DNA of 64,000 nt from Dehalococcoidia bacterium (lineage in GTDB: Bacteria > Chloroflexota > Dehalococcoidia > DSTF01 > JACRBR01), in assembly GCA_021731085.1 (NCBI GenBank), contig JAKFYB010000014.1, positions 42,009-106,008 of the forward strand, given 5' to 3'. The notes beneath the pieces were generated by a model. The model did not search any database, was not told where the DNA came from, and was given only the letters and a program-made list of their open reading frames with translations. Below, in pieces: positions 26,482-33,855 of the stretch; position 1 is the first letter of the stretch, and every line of letters starts with the position of its first letter. Both the position numbers and the translations under genes were made by a program.

Positions 26482-26898
26482 ATGACCACGGAGATGCAGA
26501 AACCGATCCCATATCCGAGCCCTGAGACGCAGCCGTTCTGGGACGGATGCAAACGTCACGAACTGACGTTGCCATACTGCACCAAGTGCGATGCGTTCTT
26601 TTTTTACCCGCGACAGTTTTGCCCGACGTGCTTCTCGTGGGATATCGAGTGGCGGCAGTGCTCAGGCAAGGGAACGCTTCACACGTTCGCGATTCAGTAT
26701 CGGCCGCAAATGCCGGGGTTTACGCCGCCGTACATCACAGCGGTCGTACAGCTCGACGAGGGGCCGCGGATGATGACGAACCTCGTCGGCATCGAGCCGA
26801 TGCCGGAAAACGTCTACTGCGATATGCGGGTGGAAGTGCAGTGGGAGGATGTGAACGACGAGATCACGCTCCCGTTGTTCAAGCCCGCGGCATCGTAG
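26482..26898 (+). CDS. DUF35 OB-fold, rubredoxin-like zinc protein
   Basis: 138 residues from ATG 26482 (GGAG seven bases before); the open frame starts further upstream inside the previous gene. The N-terminal helix (PSPETQPFWDGCKRHELTL) precedes a zinc ribbon CTKC-x11-CPTC and an OB-fold. DUF35 proteins pair with thiolase-fold partners, for example in HMG-CoA synthesis in archaea and in the Ltp2/ChsH2-type aldolases. The partner is the next gene, 54 bp downstream. Confidence 0.88.
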   Translation: MTTEMQKPIPYPSPETQPFWDGCKRHELTLPYCTKCDAFFFYPRQFCPTCFSWDIEWRQCSGKGTLHTFAIQYRPQMPGFTPPYITAVVQLDEGPRMMTNLVGIEPMPENVYCDMRVEVQWEDVNDEITLPLFKPAAS

Positions 26899-26952
26899 CC
26901 ACACCGGGAATCGAACAGTGGAAGAGCTATCGCACTAGAATTGGATCGCCAC

Positions 26953-28116
26953 ATGACTCTCAAGAACAAAGTCGCCATCGTCGGAGCGGACGAGACGGAC
27001 GAGATCGGGTTCGTACCGAATATGACGCCGATCATGATGCACGCACAGGCGGCGCGCAACGCTCTGCGCGATGCCGGTATCGCCAAGTCGGAGGTCGACG
27101 GCGTCTTCACATGCGGGGTCGGGCCGATGGCGAGCACGCAACTCTGCGAATATCTCGGCATCATTCCGAAGTACACCGACAGCACACAGATCGGCGGCTC
27201 ATCGTTCGTAGTGCATGTCGAGCACGCTGCGGCCGCAATCGCCGCCGGCATCTGCAACGTTGCGCTGATCACGCACGGCGAGACGGGGGCGTCAGGCAGA
27301 TTGCGGCGCGGGCCGCGCGGAATGGGCGGAATGTTCGATGCGTCGATGCCGTCGGCGCAGTTCGAAATGCCGTTCGGGGTCGGTGGGCCGCCAGGGGTCT
27401 ACTCGATGTGCGCGATGCGGCACATGCACCAGTACGGAACGACGAGCGAGCATCTGGCGGAGATCGCGGTGGCGACACGCAAGTGGGCGCAACTCAACCC
27501 GCGCGCGTTCATGCGTGACCCGCTGACGATCGACGATGTGCTGTCATCGCGATACGTGGCGTATCCGTTCCACATCTATGACTGCTGTCTCGTCACGGAC
27601 GCTGGCGGCGCGATCGTCGTTGTCGGCGCGGACCGGGCGCGGGAGATGAAGAAGAAGCCCGTCTGGGTGCTGGGCTCTGGCGAGGCCAGTACGCACCAGT
27701 CCATCCTCGGGATGCCGGACATCACGCAGACGCCAGCGCGCTACAGCGGCAAGGCAGCGTTCGAGATGGCGGGCGTCACACACAAGGACATCGACGTGGT
27801 CGAGGTGTACGACTCGTTCACGTACACGGCGCTCGTCACGCTGGAAGAACTGGGCTTCTGTGAGAAGGGTGAGGGTGGGCCGTTTGTGAGCGGGCAACGC
27901 ACAGCGCCGGGCGGCGACTTCCCGATGAACACGAACGGCGGTGGCCTCTCATACACGCACCCGGGCATGTACGGCATGTTCATTCTGATCGAGGCGGTGC
28001 GGCAACTTCGGGGTGAGTGCGGCGAGCGTCAGGTGAAGGACGCGAAGCTCGCGCTGGTGAACGGCACCGGCGGCATGCTGAGCGCCACCGGCACGCTAAT
28101 CCTGGGTACCGACTAG
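26953..28116 (+). CDS. Thiolase-fold protein (SCP-x/Ltp2-like)
   Basis: 387 residues. Thiolase superfamily: N-terminal VAIVGADETDE, a GGSSFVVHVEHAAAAIAAG segment where classical thiolases have the acyl-accepting cysteine (here Ser), and GGGLSYTHPGMYG matching the catalytic His loop. Loss of the nucleophilic Cys and the adjacent DUF35 partner resemble lipid-transfer-type aldolases such as Ltp2 more than a beta-ketothiolase. ATG at 26953 is used; a TTG at 26941 is in frame. Specific substrate unknown; steroid, bile-acid or branched acyl-CoA are possibilities. Confidence 0.85.
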   Translation: MTLKNKVAIVGADETDEIGFVPNMTPIMMHAQAARNALRDAGIAKSEVDGVFTCGVGPMASTQLCEYLGIIPKYTDSTQIGGSSFVVHVEHAAAAIAAGICNVALITHGETGASGRLRRGPRGMGGMFDASMPSAQFEMPFGVGGPPGVYSMCAMRHMHQYGTTSEHLAEIAVATRKWAQLNPRAFMRDPLTIDDVLSSRYVAYPFHIYDCCLVTDAGGAIVVVGADRAREMKKKPVWVLGSGEASTHQSILGMPDITQTPARYSGKAAFEMAGVTHKDIDVVEVYDSFTYTALVTLEELGFCEKGEGGPFVSGQRTAPGGDFPMNTNGGGLSYTHPGMYGMFILIEAVRQLRGECGERQVKDAKLALVNGTGGMLSATGTLILGTD

Positions 28117-28515
28117 CTACGCCACGGCTTCGGCTTCGATCTCGACCATGAGTTCCGGTGCGAAGAGGCGCGTCACGCCGAGCAGTGTGACCGCCGGCTG
28201 AATGCCCGCAGCGCCGAGCCGTTCCGCCACTGGGCCGAACGATGCGAGCGCTGCATCCATATCCGTGACGTTCACCGTGAGTCGCACGACGTTCGACAGC
28301 GTCATGTCGGCGGCCTTCAGGACGGTTTCGAGGTTATCAAAAGCCTGGCCAATCTGTGCCGTCATGTCGCCAACGTGCAGTGGCGCTCCGTTCCCGTCTG
28401 TTGACGTCTGGCCGGAGCATCGCAGAACGCGCGTGTGACCCTTCGTCTCGATGGCCTGCGAGAAGCCGAACGCGTTCTGCCACTCCCACGGATTGACCTT
28501 TCGATTCTCGATCAC
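28117..28515 (-). CDS. RidA/YjgF family protein
   Basis: 132 residues, in the RidA size range. Family features: CSGQTSTDGNG, IGQAFDNLETVLKAADMTLSNVV split over two helices, and the C-terminal LFAPELMVEIEAEAV. The catalytic Arg of true RidA (about residue 105) is not at its usual place (LGVTRLFAPE has the Arg two residues before), so it may be a non-deaminase subgroup. GTG start. It abuts the thiolase stop with no gap (convergent). Confidence 0.85.
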   Translation of the reverse strand: MIENRKVNPWEWQNAFGFSQAIETKGHTRVLRCSGQTSTDGNGAPLHVGDMTAQIGQAFDNLETVLKAADMTLSNVVRLTVNVTDMDAALASFGPVAERLGAAGIQPAVTLLGVTRLFAPELMVEIEAEAVA

Positions 28516-28557
28516 GGTCTCGTTCCTTTCAAAGGCTGGTGGTGTGAGAGCACCTGC

Positions 28558-29586
28558 CTAGCCGACGCGGCCCATTACTTCGAGAATGTTGTAGCCGGAG
28601 ACGTCCGTGGATTTCGCCGCCATGTCTCGAAGCCAGGCATCGTCGAGACGTCCGGCCTGCACGGCCTTGGCGAGATCCATCAGCATCGCCTTTGTCGTCG
28701 CTTCGTCGTAGAACTCGCCGGTCTCCGGGTCGGCGATGGAGCCGCCGCCGAGTCTGTGGTAGACCTCGAGCGAGCGCTTTGTCTTGGCGATCTGTTCTGC
28801 ATCAGGCGTGAAGACGTCATTGCAGATCTCCGCCTGCTGGGGGTGAATGACCCACGTGCCGTCCATGCCCAGGTCGCGCGAACCTTCGCTCTTTTCCTTG
28901 AGCTGCGCCTGGATCGACGTCTTTTCGTCGTCCGGTGTGTCGGGGCGGATGAGGCGCAGGAAGGCGTTGTCGATGGCGTGGAGGCCTGCGGCCTTTGCGG
29001 CGACGACGGTGGCCTGCTTTGCGTAGTGGAAGTTGCGGTTCTGGTTGTCGATCATCTCGCGCACGCCCATCGAAGCCGAGAAATCGGCGATGCCGAAGAT
29101 GAGGCCGGCCATCCGCGTCGATGCGGTCGCGATCTTGTAGGCGTTCACGACGGCGAGCGGCGTCTCGATCAGTGCCTCGATCTGGACGTGAGTCGTCCAG
29201 CCGGCCTCAAGTTCGAGGGCGTCCAACAGCCGAGAGAGGTGGACGATGTCCTCGGGCGTTTCCGTCTTCGGCAGGATGATGCCGTGGAACTTGTCCGGAG
29301 CACCGAGCATGATGGCCTGCACGTCGCCGAGGAAGAACTTCGACTTGATGTTGTTCGGGCGGATGGCGATGACCTTCGTGCCGTAGTCGATCGTGTTCAG
29401 CGCCTCGACGAGCGTGGCGCGCGACTTGTCGCCTTTGAATTCGTACGGACAGGCGTCCTCGAAGTCCGGCATGACGTGGTCGGTCGGCGCCTGCGCGGCC
29501 TTCTCGTTCATCTTGATGGTGTGCGCCGGGTATGTGAGCTCCGTGCGTGGGATGACGATGCGGCCCTGTTTCTGCATTACGTACAT
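28558..29586 (-). CDS. HpcH/CitE-family CoA-ester lyase (malyl-CoA lyase-like)
   Basis: 342 residues. TIM-barrel aldolase family; DFEDACPYEFKGDKS supplies Mg2+-binding acidic residues and an Arg-containing IAIRPNN strand. FGIADFSASMGV corresponds to the GPADLAAS motif of malyl-CoA lyases and DGTWVIHPQQ to the conserved W-HP-Q. It therefore likely cleaves or forms malyl-, methylmalyl- or citramalyl-CoA. AGGGAGA lies eight bases before the ATG at 29586. It follows the acyl-CoA dehydrogenase by 28 bp, in one transcript. Confidence 0.83.
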   Translation of the reverse strand: MYVMQKQGRIVIPRTELTYPAHTIKMNEKAAQAPTDHVMPDFEDACPYEFKGDKSRATLVEALNTIDYGTKVIAIRPNNIKSKFFLGDVQAIMLGAPDKFHGIILPKTETPEDIVHLSRLLDALELEAGWTTHVQIEALIETPLAVVNAYKIATASTRMAGLIFGIADFSASMGVREMIDNQNRNFHYAKQATVVAAKAAGLHAIDNAFLRLIRPDTPDDEKTSIQAQLKEKSEGSRDLGMDGTWVIHPQQAEICNDVFTPDAEQIAKTKRSLEVYHRLGGGSIADPETGEFYDEATTKAMLMDLAKAVQAGRLDDAWLRDMAAKSTDVSGYNILEVMGRVG

Positions 29587-29614
29587 GTTGTTGGTCTCCC
29601 TGGCTGTCGGTTGT

Positions 29615-31264
29615 TTACGCGCCTTCGCAGAGCGCCTTTGCGATTACTTTTAGTTCTAGCGTTGCTTTTACGCCCTCGAAGATGGGGAGCACCTGCGCGT
29701 CGGCGACGTATCGGCTGATGCGATCCTCTTCGGCGTAGCCCCAGCCGCCGTGCAGTAGTTGAGCCTCTTGCGACGCCCAGACGGCGATGTCTGACGCAAA
29801 GAGCTTCGCCATCGCGGGAAGGAGCGGCGCCTTGCCGGTGTGGTCCATCTTCCGGGCAACGTCGTACGTGAGCTGGCGCGCGGCAGCGATACGCGTGGAG
29901 ATCTGTCCGATGCGGTACTGCGTGAGCTGAAACTCGCTGACGGCCTTGCCGAACTGAACGCGTTGCGTCGTGTACTGGCACGCCTTTTCGAGGGAAGCCT
30001 GCGCGACGCCGAGCGCCCGTCCGCCGGTCTGTAGGCGACCGGACTGCAGGCCACCCAGGATGAGCGTCGAGCCGCGTCCAAGACCACCCTCCTCGCCGAC
30101 GACGTTCTCGGCGGGCACGAAGTAATTTTCGAAGTTGAGCATGTAGCTGTGCATGCCGCGGTAGCCGGGCGTGGGGATCGCCTCGCCGGTGATCATGCCG
30201 CCGTCTGGCTGTCGAAACTCGAACTTGTGGTCGAACGAGCGCTCTTTGGGCACGATGAGCAGTGAGAGTCCGCGGTGACCCGGATCAGATCCCGTGCGCG
30301 CGACCAACGCGAGGACGTCGGCGCGGCCGGCGAACGTGCCCCATGCTTTTGCGCCGTTGATCTTGAAGCCGGGGCCATCGGCGCTTTCCGCGGGTGTCGC
30401 ACGGCACTGCACCGCTGCCGTCTCGGAACCGATGTCCGGCTCTGTGATGGCGATGCCTACGAGCAGCTCACCGGACGCGAGCTTCGGGAGCCACTCCTTC
30501 TTCTGGCGCTCTGTGCCGCCGACAAGGATGGCTCGCGAGAGGATCTCGCAGCGTGTGAGGAGGCTGCCGGCGATGAGGGACGCGGCCGACAGCTCTTCGG
30601 TCAGCACGACCATCGTGAGGTAGCCCATCTCGTTGCCACCGTATTGCGACGGGATGGAACTGCCGAAGAAGCCGAGTTCGGCGTACTGCTGGATGAGTGA
30701 TTCGGGGATGAGGAGGTCGTCGCGGTGGATGCGGTCGGCGAGGGGCATGCCGCCGTCGTCCTTGAGGATCTCCTGTTTGGCGAACTGCCGCGCGAATCCC
30801 CGGGTTTGGGCCGCGTCGTCGTTGTCCAGGTCGACATTGTTGGCGCCGAGACCGGCGAGGACGTGAGTGCCGATGTCGCGCAGCCGGACGTCTTCGAGTC
30901 CGAGGCGCATGAGCTGCGTCGACTCGTCGGAAAGCTGGACATCGCCGAAGTCGTCGGGGCGGATGAGAATCGCGCCGCGGAGGCGGTGGAGGACATCGGC
31001 GGCAAACGCGAGCGCCTGGCTTTCGGCGATCGCGTCGGGTGTGCCAACAGTCACGAGACGCTCGCAGTGGGTGACGAGGGCGCGGGCCGCGCGGGCCTCG
31101 GTCGCGATGTAGGCGAGGCGCTCGCAGAGAACCTGATGATCGTCGATTTTCGCGCCGAGTTGGGTGAGGTCGGCGGCGCGCGCCACGGCAGCGGCGGCGA
31201 GGGCTTCAGCTTCGGTGGTGAGCAGACTTGCTGCTTCAAGCACCTCTGTGGTCGTCGTAGTCAT
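29615..31264 (-). CDS. Acyl-CoA dehydrogenase with N-terminal extension (methylsuccinyl-CoA dehydrogenase-like)
   Basis: 549 residues: a helical extension of about 150 residues, then a complete dehydrogenase. FAD/substrate signatures: ITEPDIGSETAAVQ, GAKAWGTFAGRAD, and the C-terminal LHGGWGYAEEDRISR with PIFEGV near the end, where the catalytic base is expected. This length and extension match (2S)-methylsuccinyl-CoA dehydrogenase of the ethylmalonyl-CoA pathway, and the next gene is a beta-methylmalyl-CoA-lyase-like enzyme, but ordinary long-form dehydrogenases cannot be excluded. A TTGACA at 31320-31325 (minus) and an overlapping dyad lie upstream. Confidence 0.8.
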   Translation of the reverse strand: MTTTTTEVLEAASLLTTEAEALAAAAVARAADLTQLGAKIDDHQVLCERLAYIATEARAARALVTHCERLVTVGTPDAIAESQALAFAADVLHRLRGAILIRPDDFGDVQLSDESTQLMRLGLEDVRLRDIGTHVLAGLGANNVDLDNDDAAQTRGFARQFAKQEILKDDGGMPLADRIHRDDLLIPESLIQQYAELGFFGSSIPSQYGGNEMGYLTMVVLTEELSAASLIAGSLLTRCEILSRAILVGGTERQKKEWLPKLASGELLVGIAITEPDIGSETAAVQCRATPAESADGPGFKINGAKAWGTFAGRADVLALVARTGSDPGHRGLSLLIVPKERSFDHKFEFRQPDGGMITGEAIPTPGYRGMHSYMLNFENYFVPAENVVGEEGGLGRGSTLILGGLQSGRLQTGGRALGVAQASLEKACQYTTQRVQFGKAVSEFQLTQYRIGQISTRIAAARQLTYDVARKMDHTGKAPLLPAMAKLFASDIAVWASQEAQLLHGGWGYAEEDRISRYVADAQVLPIFEGVKATLELKVIAKALCEGA

Positions 31265-31522
31265 TCAAGCCACCTGCTGGGGAAAAAGTAGTCGAACAAA
31301 GAGTTTCCGAATAATAATGTGTCAACTGATCAATTGATTTTCGGCGAGCCGCTTGTGCGCCGGTCGACTGGTTCTGCGTCATTCTACGAGGCTGGAAAGC
31401 TACGTCCTACCCCACCATGGCACTCCTGCTCACATTGCCGGGCGCATGGATCAGTCCGTAGCGGCCGGTGGCGGTCGCCCGAGGATTCTTGACGATGTGG
31501 TTTATAAACAGATATCTGCCTA
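31265..31522. other. Divergent regulatory gap
   Basis: Between the acyl-CoA dehydrogenase and the PadR gene. It is locally AT-rich near 31295-31345. It holds the 31322-31337 dyad, a TTGACA for the minus strand (31320-31325; the -10 at 17 bp, TCTTTG, is poor), and the perfect palindrome CAGATATCTG at 31509-31518 just before the padR -35. No gene is seen. Confidence 0.6.
31322..31337. promoter_or_regulatory. Candidate operator dyad
   Basis: TCAACTGATCAATTGA: a 16-bp dyad, symmetric except for one base pair, overlapping a minus-strand TTGACA. A repressor bound here would block the acyl-CoA dehydrogenase promoter. The regulator is unknown; the adjacent PadR protein is one candidate. Confidence 0.45.
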
Positions 31523-31551
31523 TTGACAGATCCCGGCCGAGGATGCATAAT
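31523..31551 (+). promoter_or_regulatory. Near-consensus sigma-70-type promoter for padR
   Basis: TTGACA (31523-31528), a 17-bp spacer and CATAAT (31546-31551), five of six matches in the -10. The palindrome CAGATATCTG (31509-31518) lies just upstream and could be an operator. The predicted transcription start falls at or within a base or two of the padR ATG at 31559. Confidence 0.7.
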
Positions 31552-31558
31552 CGCGGGC

Positions 31559-31918
31559 ATGAAGCGTAAACCCAACACGTTACTCCCGCTCGAACTGTCG
31601 ATCCTCGGCGCGTCGATTGAGTTCGCGATGTCGAGCGATCCGGAATATCACGGCTACGCGATGGCGAAGCTGCTCAGCGAGCACGACGAGGATCGGCGTC
31701 TGACCGCTCACGGGACTCTCTACCGCGCCCTCGAGCGGCTGGAGAGCGCCGGAATGTTGTCTAGCCGCTGGGAGGACCCGGAGACGGCGGCCGCCGAGCG
31801 TCGCCCACTACGCCGCCTGTACCGGATCACGGCGACCGGCGAGGGCGCCCACGCGGCCGCGTTGCAAGGCGCGCCCGTATCCCTCGCCAACCTGAATCAG
31901 AAGTTGGCGTCGTCATGA
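31559..31918 (+). CDS. PadR-family transcriptional regulator
   Basis: 119 residues. Winged helix-turn-helix with the PadR pattern: MSSDPEYHGYAMAKLL, LTAHGTLYRALERLESAGML and RRLYRITATGEG. The ATG at 31559 lies seven bases after the -10 box, leaving no room for a Shine-Dalgarno, so the mRNA is probably leaderless. Its stop overlaps the next gene (ATGA). PadR proteins paired with a membrane protein commonly sense envelope or drug stress; here the operon also includes micropeptides and a secreted superoxide dismutase. Confidence 0.9.
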   Translation: MKRKPNTLLPLELSILGASIEFAMSSDPEYHGYAMAKLLSEHDEDRRLTAHGTLYRALERLESAGMLSSRWEDPETAAAERRPLRRLYRITATGEGAHAAALQGAPVSLANLNQKLASS

Positions 31919-32877
31919 GCATGTGGACGTCGGGCGCTTCCCGCGTCACGCGATCCTGGGTGGCGATTTACACCGTCGGCCTTGCACGCGATGTTCGCGA
32001 GTCTCGCTTCGCTGAAATCGCGTCTGACCTTTGGGAGCAACAGCATGACGCAGCGCGCGAAGGTACCCGCGTGCTCGCCGTCACGCTGAGCATCATCGGC
32101 CGCACATTGCGCGGCATACCAGCGGACCTCCTATGGAGGACAAACGTGGAAGGACCTCAAATGGACATACGCATACCAATCGAACGCGTCATGGGCGGCG
32201 TCCTTATCGGGATGGTCGCCATGATGCTGATCACGGCAGGCATCAGTGGCATCGACACGAGCCAGGACTCGTTCGAGAGTTACTTTATCGCCTTCTCGGA
32301 GAAAAGCGCGCTCGAAAACAATCTGAACGCACTGTTCCGTATCGCGACGGGTCTGTCCCTCGTCGCGGCAGCAGGCGTCTTGTATTCGGCGACGAAGGAC
32401 CGGACGCCAACGCTGGCCGCCATCGTCGCTTTCGGACTGATCGCAGGCGCGGGTCTGGAGTTGGTGGCAACCAGCTTGCAAATAGTGCTCGTTAGCCTAT
32501 CGGACGAGTATGTCACGGCGCCTGTGACACAGCGCAACAGCCTGCTTTCTGAGGCGCGCACCATCGCCGTACTGGTGGAAACAACGACCGGCGTAGCGTT
32601 CACCACCATGTTGGTCAGCGTCTACACACTCGCAATTCTCACAGCACGTGAAAACCTCGTCCCACGGTGGCTCATTGGCTTGCCGATCTTGAGCGCGGGC
32701 ATTGTGGGCGTGAGCACGTTTATGAGCACAGCAGGCTATTGGGATGACGGCATGTGGTTCGTGCTAGTGGGCGGCGGCCTGCTTGGCGTCGTTTGGTTGA
32801 TGATTGCGGGCTTCTGGCTCGTCTTCACGCCGAAGCAGGACGTCGTCGCGCCCGGTGTGTTGCCGGCGGGCACATAG
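31915..32877 (+). CDS. Multi-spanning membrane protein paired with PadR
   Basis: 320 residues. An N-terminal amphipathic domain (SRFAEIASDLWEQQHDA), typical of PadR-associated membrane proteins, precedes six or seven hydrophobic helices (near 50-65, 92-112, 142-160, 168-188, 222-242, 250-270, 280-305). No transporter signature is recognised. Coupled to padR by a four-base overlap, and followed 12 bp later by a membrane micropeptide. Confidence 0.75.
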   Translation: MSMWTSGASRVTRSWVAIYTVGLARDVRESRFAEIASDLWEQQHDAAREGTRVLAVTLSIIGRTLRGIPADLLWRTNVEGPQMDIRIPIERVMGGVLIGMVAMMLITAGISGIDTSQDSFESYFIAFSEKSALENNLNALFRIATGLSLVAAAGVLYSATKDRTPTLAAIVAFGLIAGAGLELVATSLQIVLVSLSDEYVTAPVTQRNSLLSEARTIAVLVETTTGVAFTTMLVSVYTLAILTARENLVPRWLIGLPILSAGIVGVSTFMSTAGYWDDGMWFVLVGGGLLGVVWLMIAGFWLVFTPKQDVVAPGVLPAGT

Positions 32878-32889
32878 GAGGATGAACAT

Positions 32890-32976
32890 ATGCAGCGCTC
32901 GTCCGCAGTCACCGCGGGTGTCGTGATCACCATGACGATCATCCTCGCGATTCTCATGGGCTTCATGAGGGTCTAG
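32890..32976 (+). CDS. 28-residue single-helix membrane micropeptide
   Basis: ATG at 32890 is preceded by a perfect AGGAGG (32876-32881) with 8-base spacing. The peptide starts MQRSSAVTAGVV and ends in MGFMRV, with a hydrophobic core of about 20 residues, a basic N-terminal flank and an Arg near the C terminus: a one-helix membrane peptide. It resembles the next peptide residue by residue in its first 19 positions. Too short for ordinary gene callers; role unknown. Confidence 0.65.
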   Translation: MQRSSAVTAGVVITMTIILAILMGFMRV

Positions 32977-33017
32977 GACGCCGAACGGTCCGTTACGGAC
33001 AAGACAAGGGCAACATC

Positions 33018-33113
33018 ATGAAACGAAGTCAGTTAGTCGCAGTATCCGTCGCCGTGACGCTTACCGTGGTTCTCCTAGTGGCCGTCTTTGGCATAGGCGT
33101 CATCGACAGATAG
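33018..33113 (+). CDS. 31-residue single-helix membrane micropeptide
   Basis: ATG at 33018 follows AAGGG with 7-base spacing. It begins MKRSQLVAVSVAVTLT and ends GIGVIDR: basic N terminus, about 22 hydrophobic residues, charged end. Aligned without gaps to the upstream peptide it keeps M1, R3, S4, V7, V11, T14, T16 and L19, so the two look like a tandem duplication. It is followed by the superoxide dismutase gene on the same strand. Confidence 0.62.
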   Translation: MKRSQLVAVSVAVTLTVVLLVAVFGIGVIDR

Positions 33114-33175
33114 GTATGCATGACAGGGCGTCAGACATACCTCGCAACGCCCATCGTGACCCACCGCCCCGGCAT

Positions 33176-33185
33176 GTATGCATAC
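33176..33185. promoter_or_regulatory. Palindrome before sodC
   Basis: GTATGCATAC, a perfect 10-bp palindrome 14 bases before the GTG start; an 8-bp copy GTATGCAT lies 62 bp upstream at 33114-33121, overlapping the end of the micropeptide gene. Possibly paired operator half-sites. Confidence 0.35.
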
Positions 33186-33199
33186 GCAGAGGAGACATC

Positions 33200-33775
33200 G
33201 TGCACAAGCAGATGATGATCGTCAGTGCGGCCCTCGTCGTGGCCGCAACCCTCGCACTCGGAGCATTTGGGCTCTCGACGGGCGCCGAGTCAGGTGGCAG
33301 TTCGACGCCGCAGAACTCCAAAGCGCGCGCTGTGCTGCAGGATGCCGCTGGCAACGAGATCGGAACCGTAAAGCTCACCCAAGATGGCGACGCCGTCGAA
33401 GTGAAGGTGGAAGTCGAGGGCGTCACTCCGGGATTCCACGGGTTCCACGTGCATGCTGCTGGCGTCTGCGCCGCGCCGTTCACCACCGCGCTGGGACACT
33501 ACAACCCTGGGGCGGCGACCCATCGTGGTCACGCCGGTGACCTGCCGGTGCTTCTGATCGATGCCGATGGCGAAGCGGAGGCGAGCTTCAGCACGGACCG
33601 GTTTGCGCTCGGCGATTTGTTCGATGCTGACGGCAGCGCGTTCATCCTTCACGCCAACGCCGATAACTACGCGAACATCCCGACGGACCGCTACGATCCT
33701 GACCCGGACGCTACAACGCTAGGAACGGGTGACGCGGGAAGCCGCATCGCGTGCGGTGTGATCAAACGCAAGTAA
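33200..33775 (+). CDS. sodC: Secreted Cu/Zn superoxide dismutase
   Basis: 191 residues from the GTG at 33200, which has GAGGAGA before it; a frame further upstream exists but lacks a site. Signal peptide MHKQMMIVSAALVVAATL, then the SOD barrel. Copper ligands H83, H85, H100, H151; zinc ligands H100, H108, H111, D114; disulfide C90-C185; SRIACGVI at the end. H108 and H111 are only three apart instead of the usual nine, so the zinc loop is shortened. The conserved arginine over the active site is R182. Last gene of the PadR operon; removes extracytoplasmic superoxide. Confidence 0.9.
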   Translation: MHKQMMIVSAALVVAATLALGAFGLSTGAESGGSSTPQNSKARAVLQDAAGNEIGTVKLTQDGDAVEVKVEVEGVTPGFHGFHVHAAGVCAAPFTTALGHYNPGAATHRGHAGDLPVLLIDADGEAEASFSTDRFALGDLFDADGSAFILHANADNYANIPTDRYDPDPDATTLGTGDAGSRIACGVIKRK

Positions 33776-33807
33776 GGCGTTCACCCTGCCGTACAACCGA
33801 GAACTTG

Positions 33808-33837
33808 TGGGGACGGAGCCAATGCTTCGTCCCCACT
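33808..33837 (+). terminator. Terminator hairpin, hairpin-family copy
   Basis: GTGGGGACGGAGC-CAAT-GCTTCGTCCCCAC: a 13-bp stem with a single G-U pair, followed by TTTGATCTTACTTTTC. It lies 33 bp after sodC and before the converging PEP-utilizing gene. It has the same core (GGGACGGAGC...GCTTCGTCCC) as the dispersed intergenic hairpins. Confidence 0.7.
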
Positions 33838-33855
33838 TTGATCTTACTTTTCTCG

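Noticed and set aside
28435..29718. 427-codon plus-strand frame opposite the CitE-like gene
   Set aside because: The minus-strand protein has clear family motifs; this frame is a high-GC shadow.
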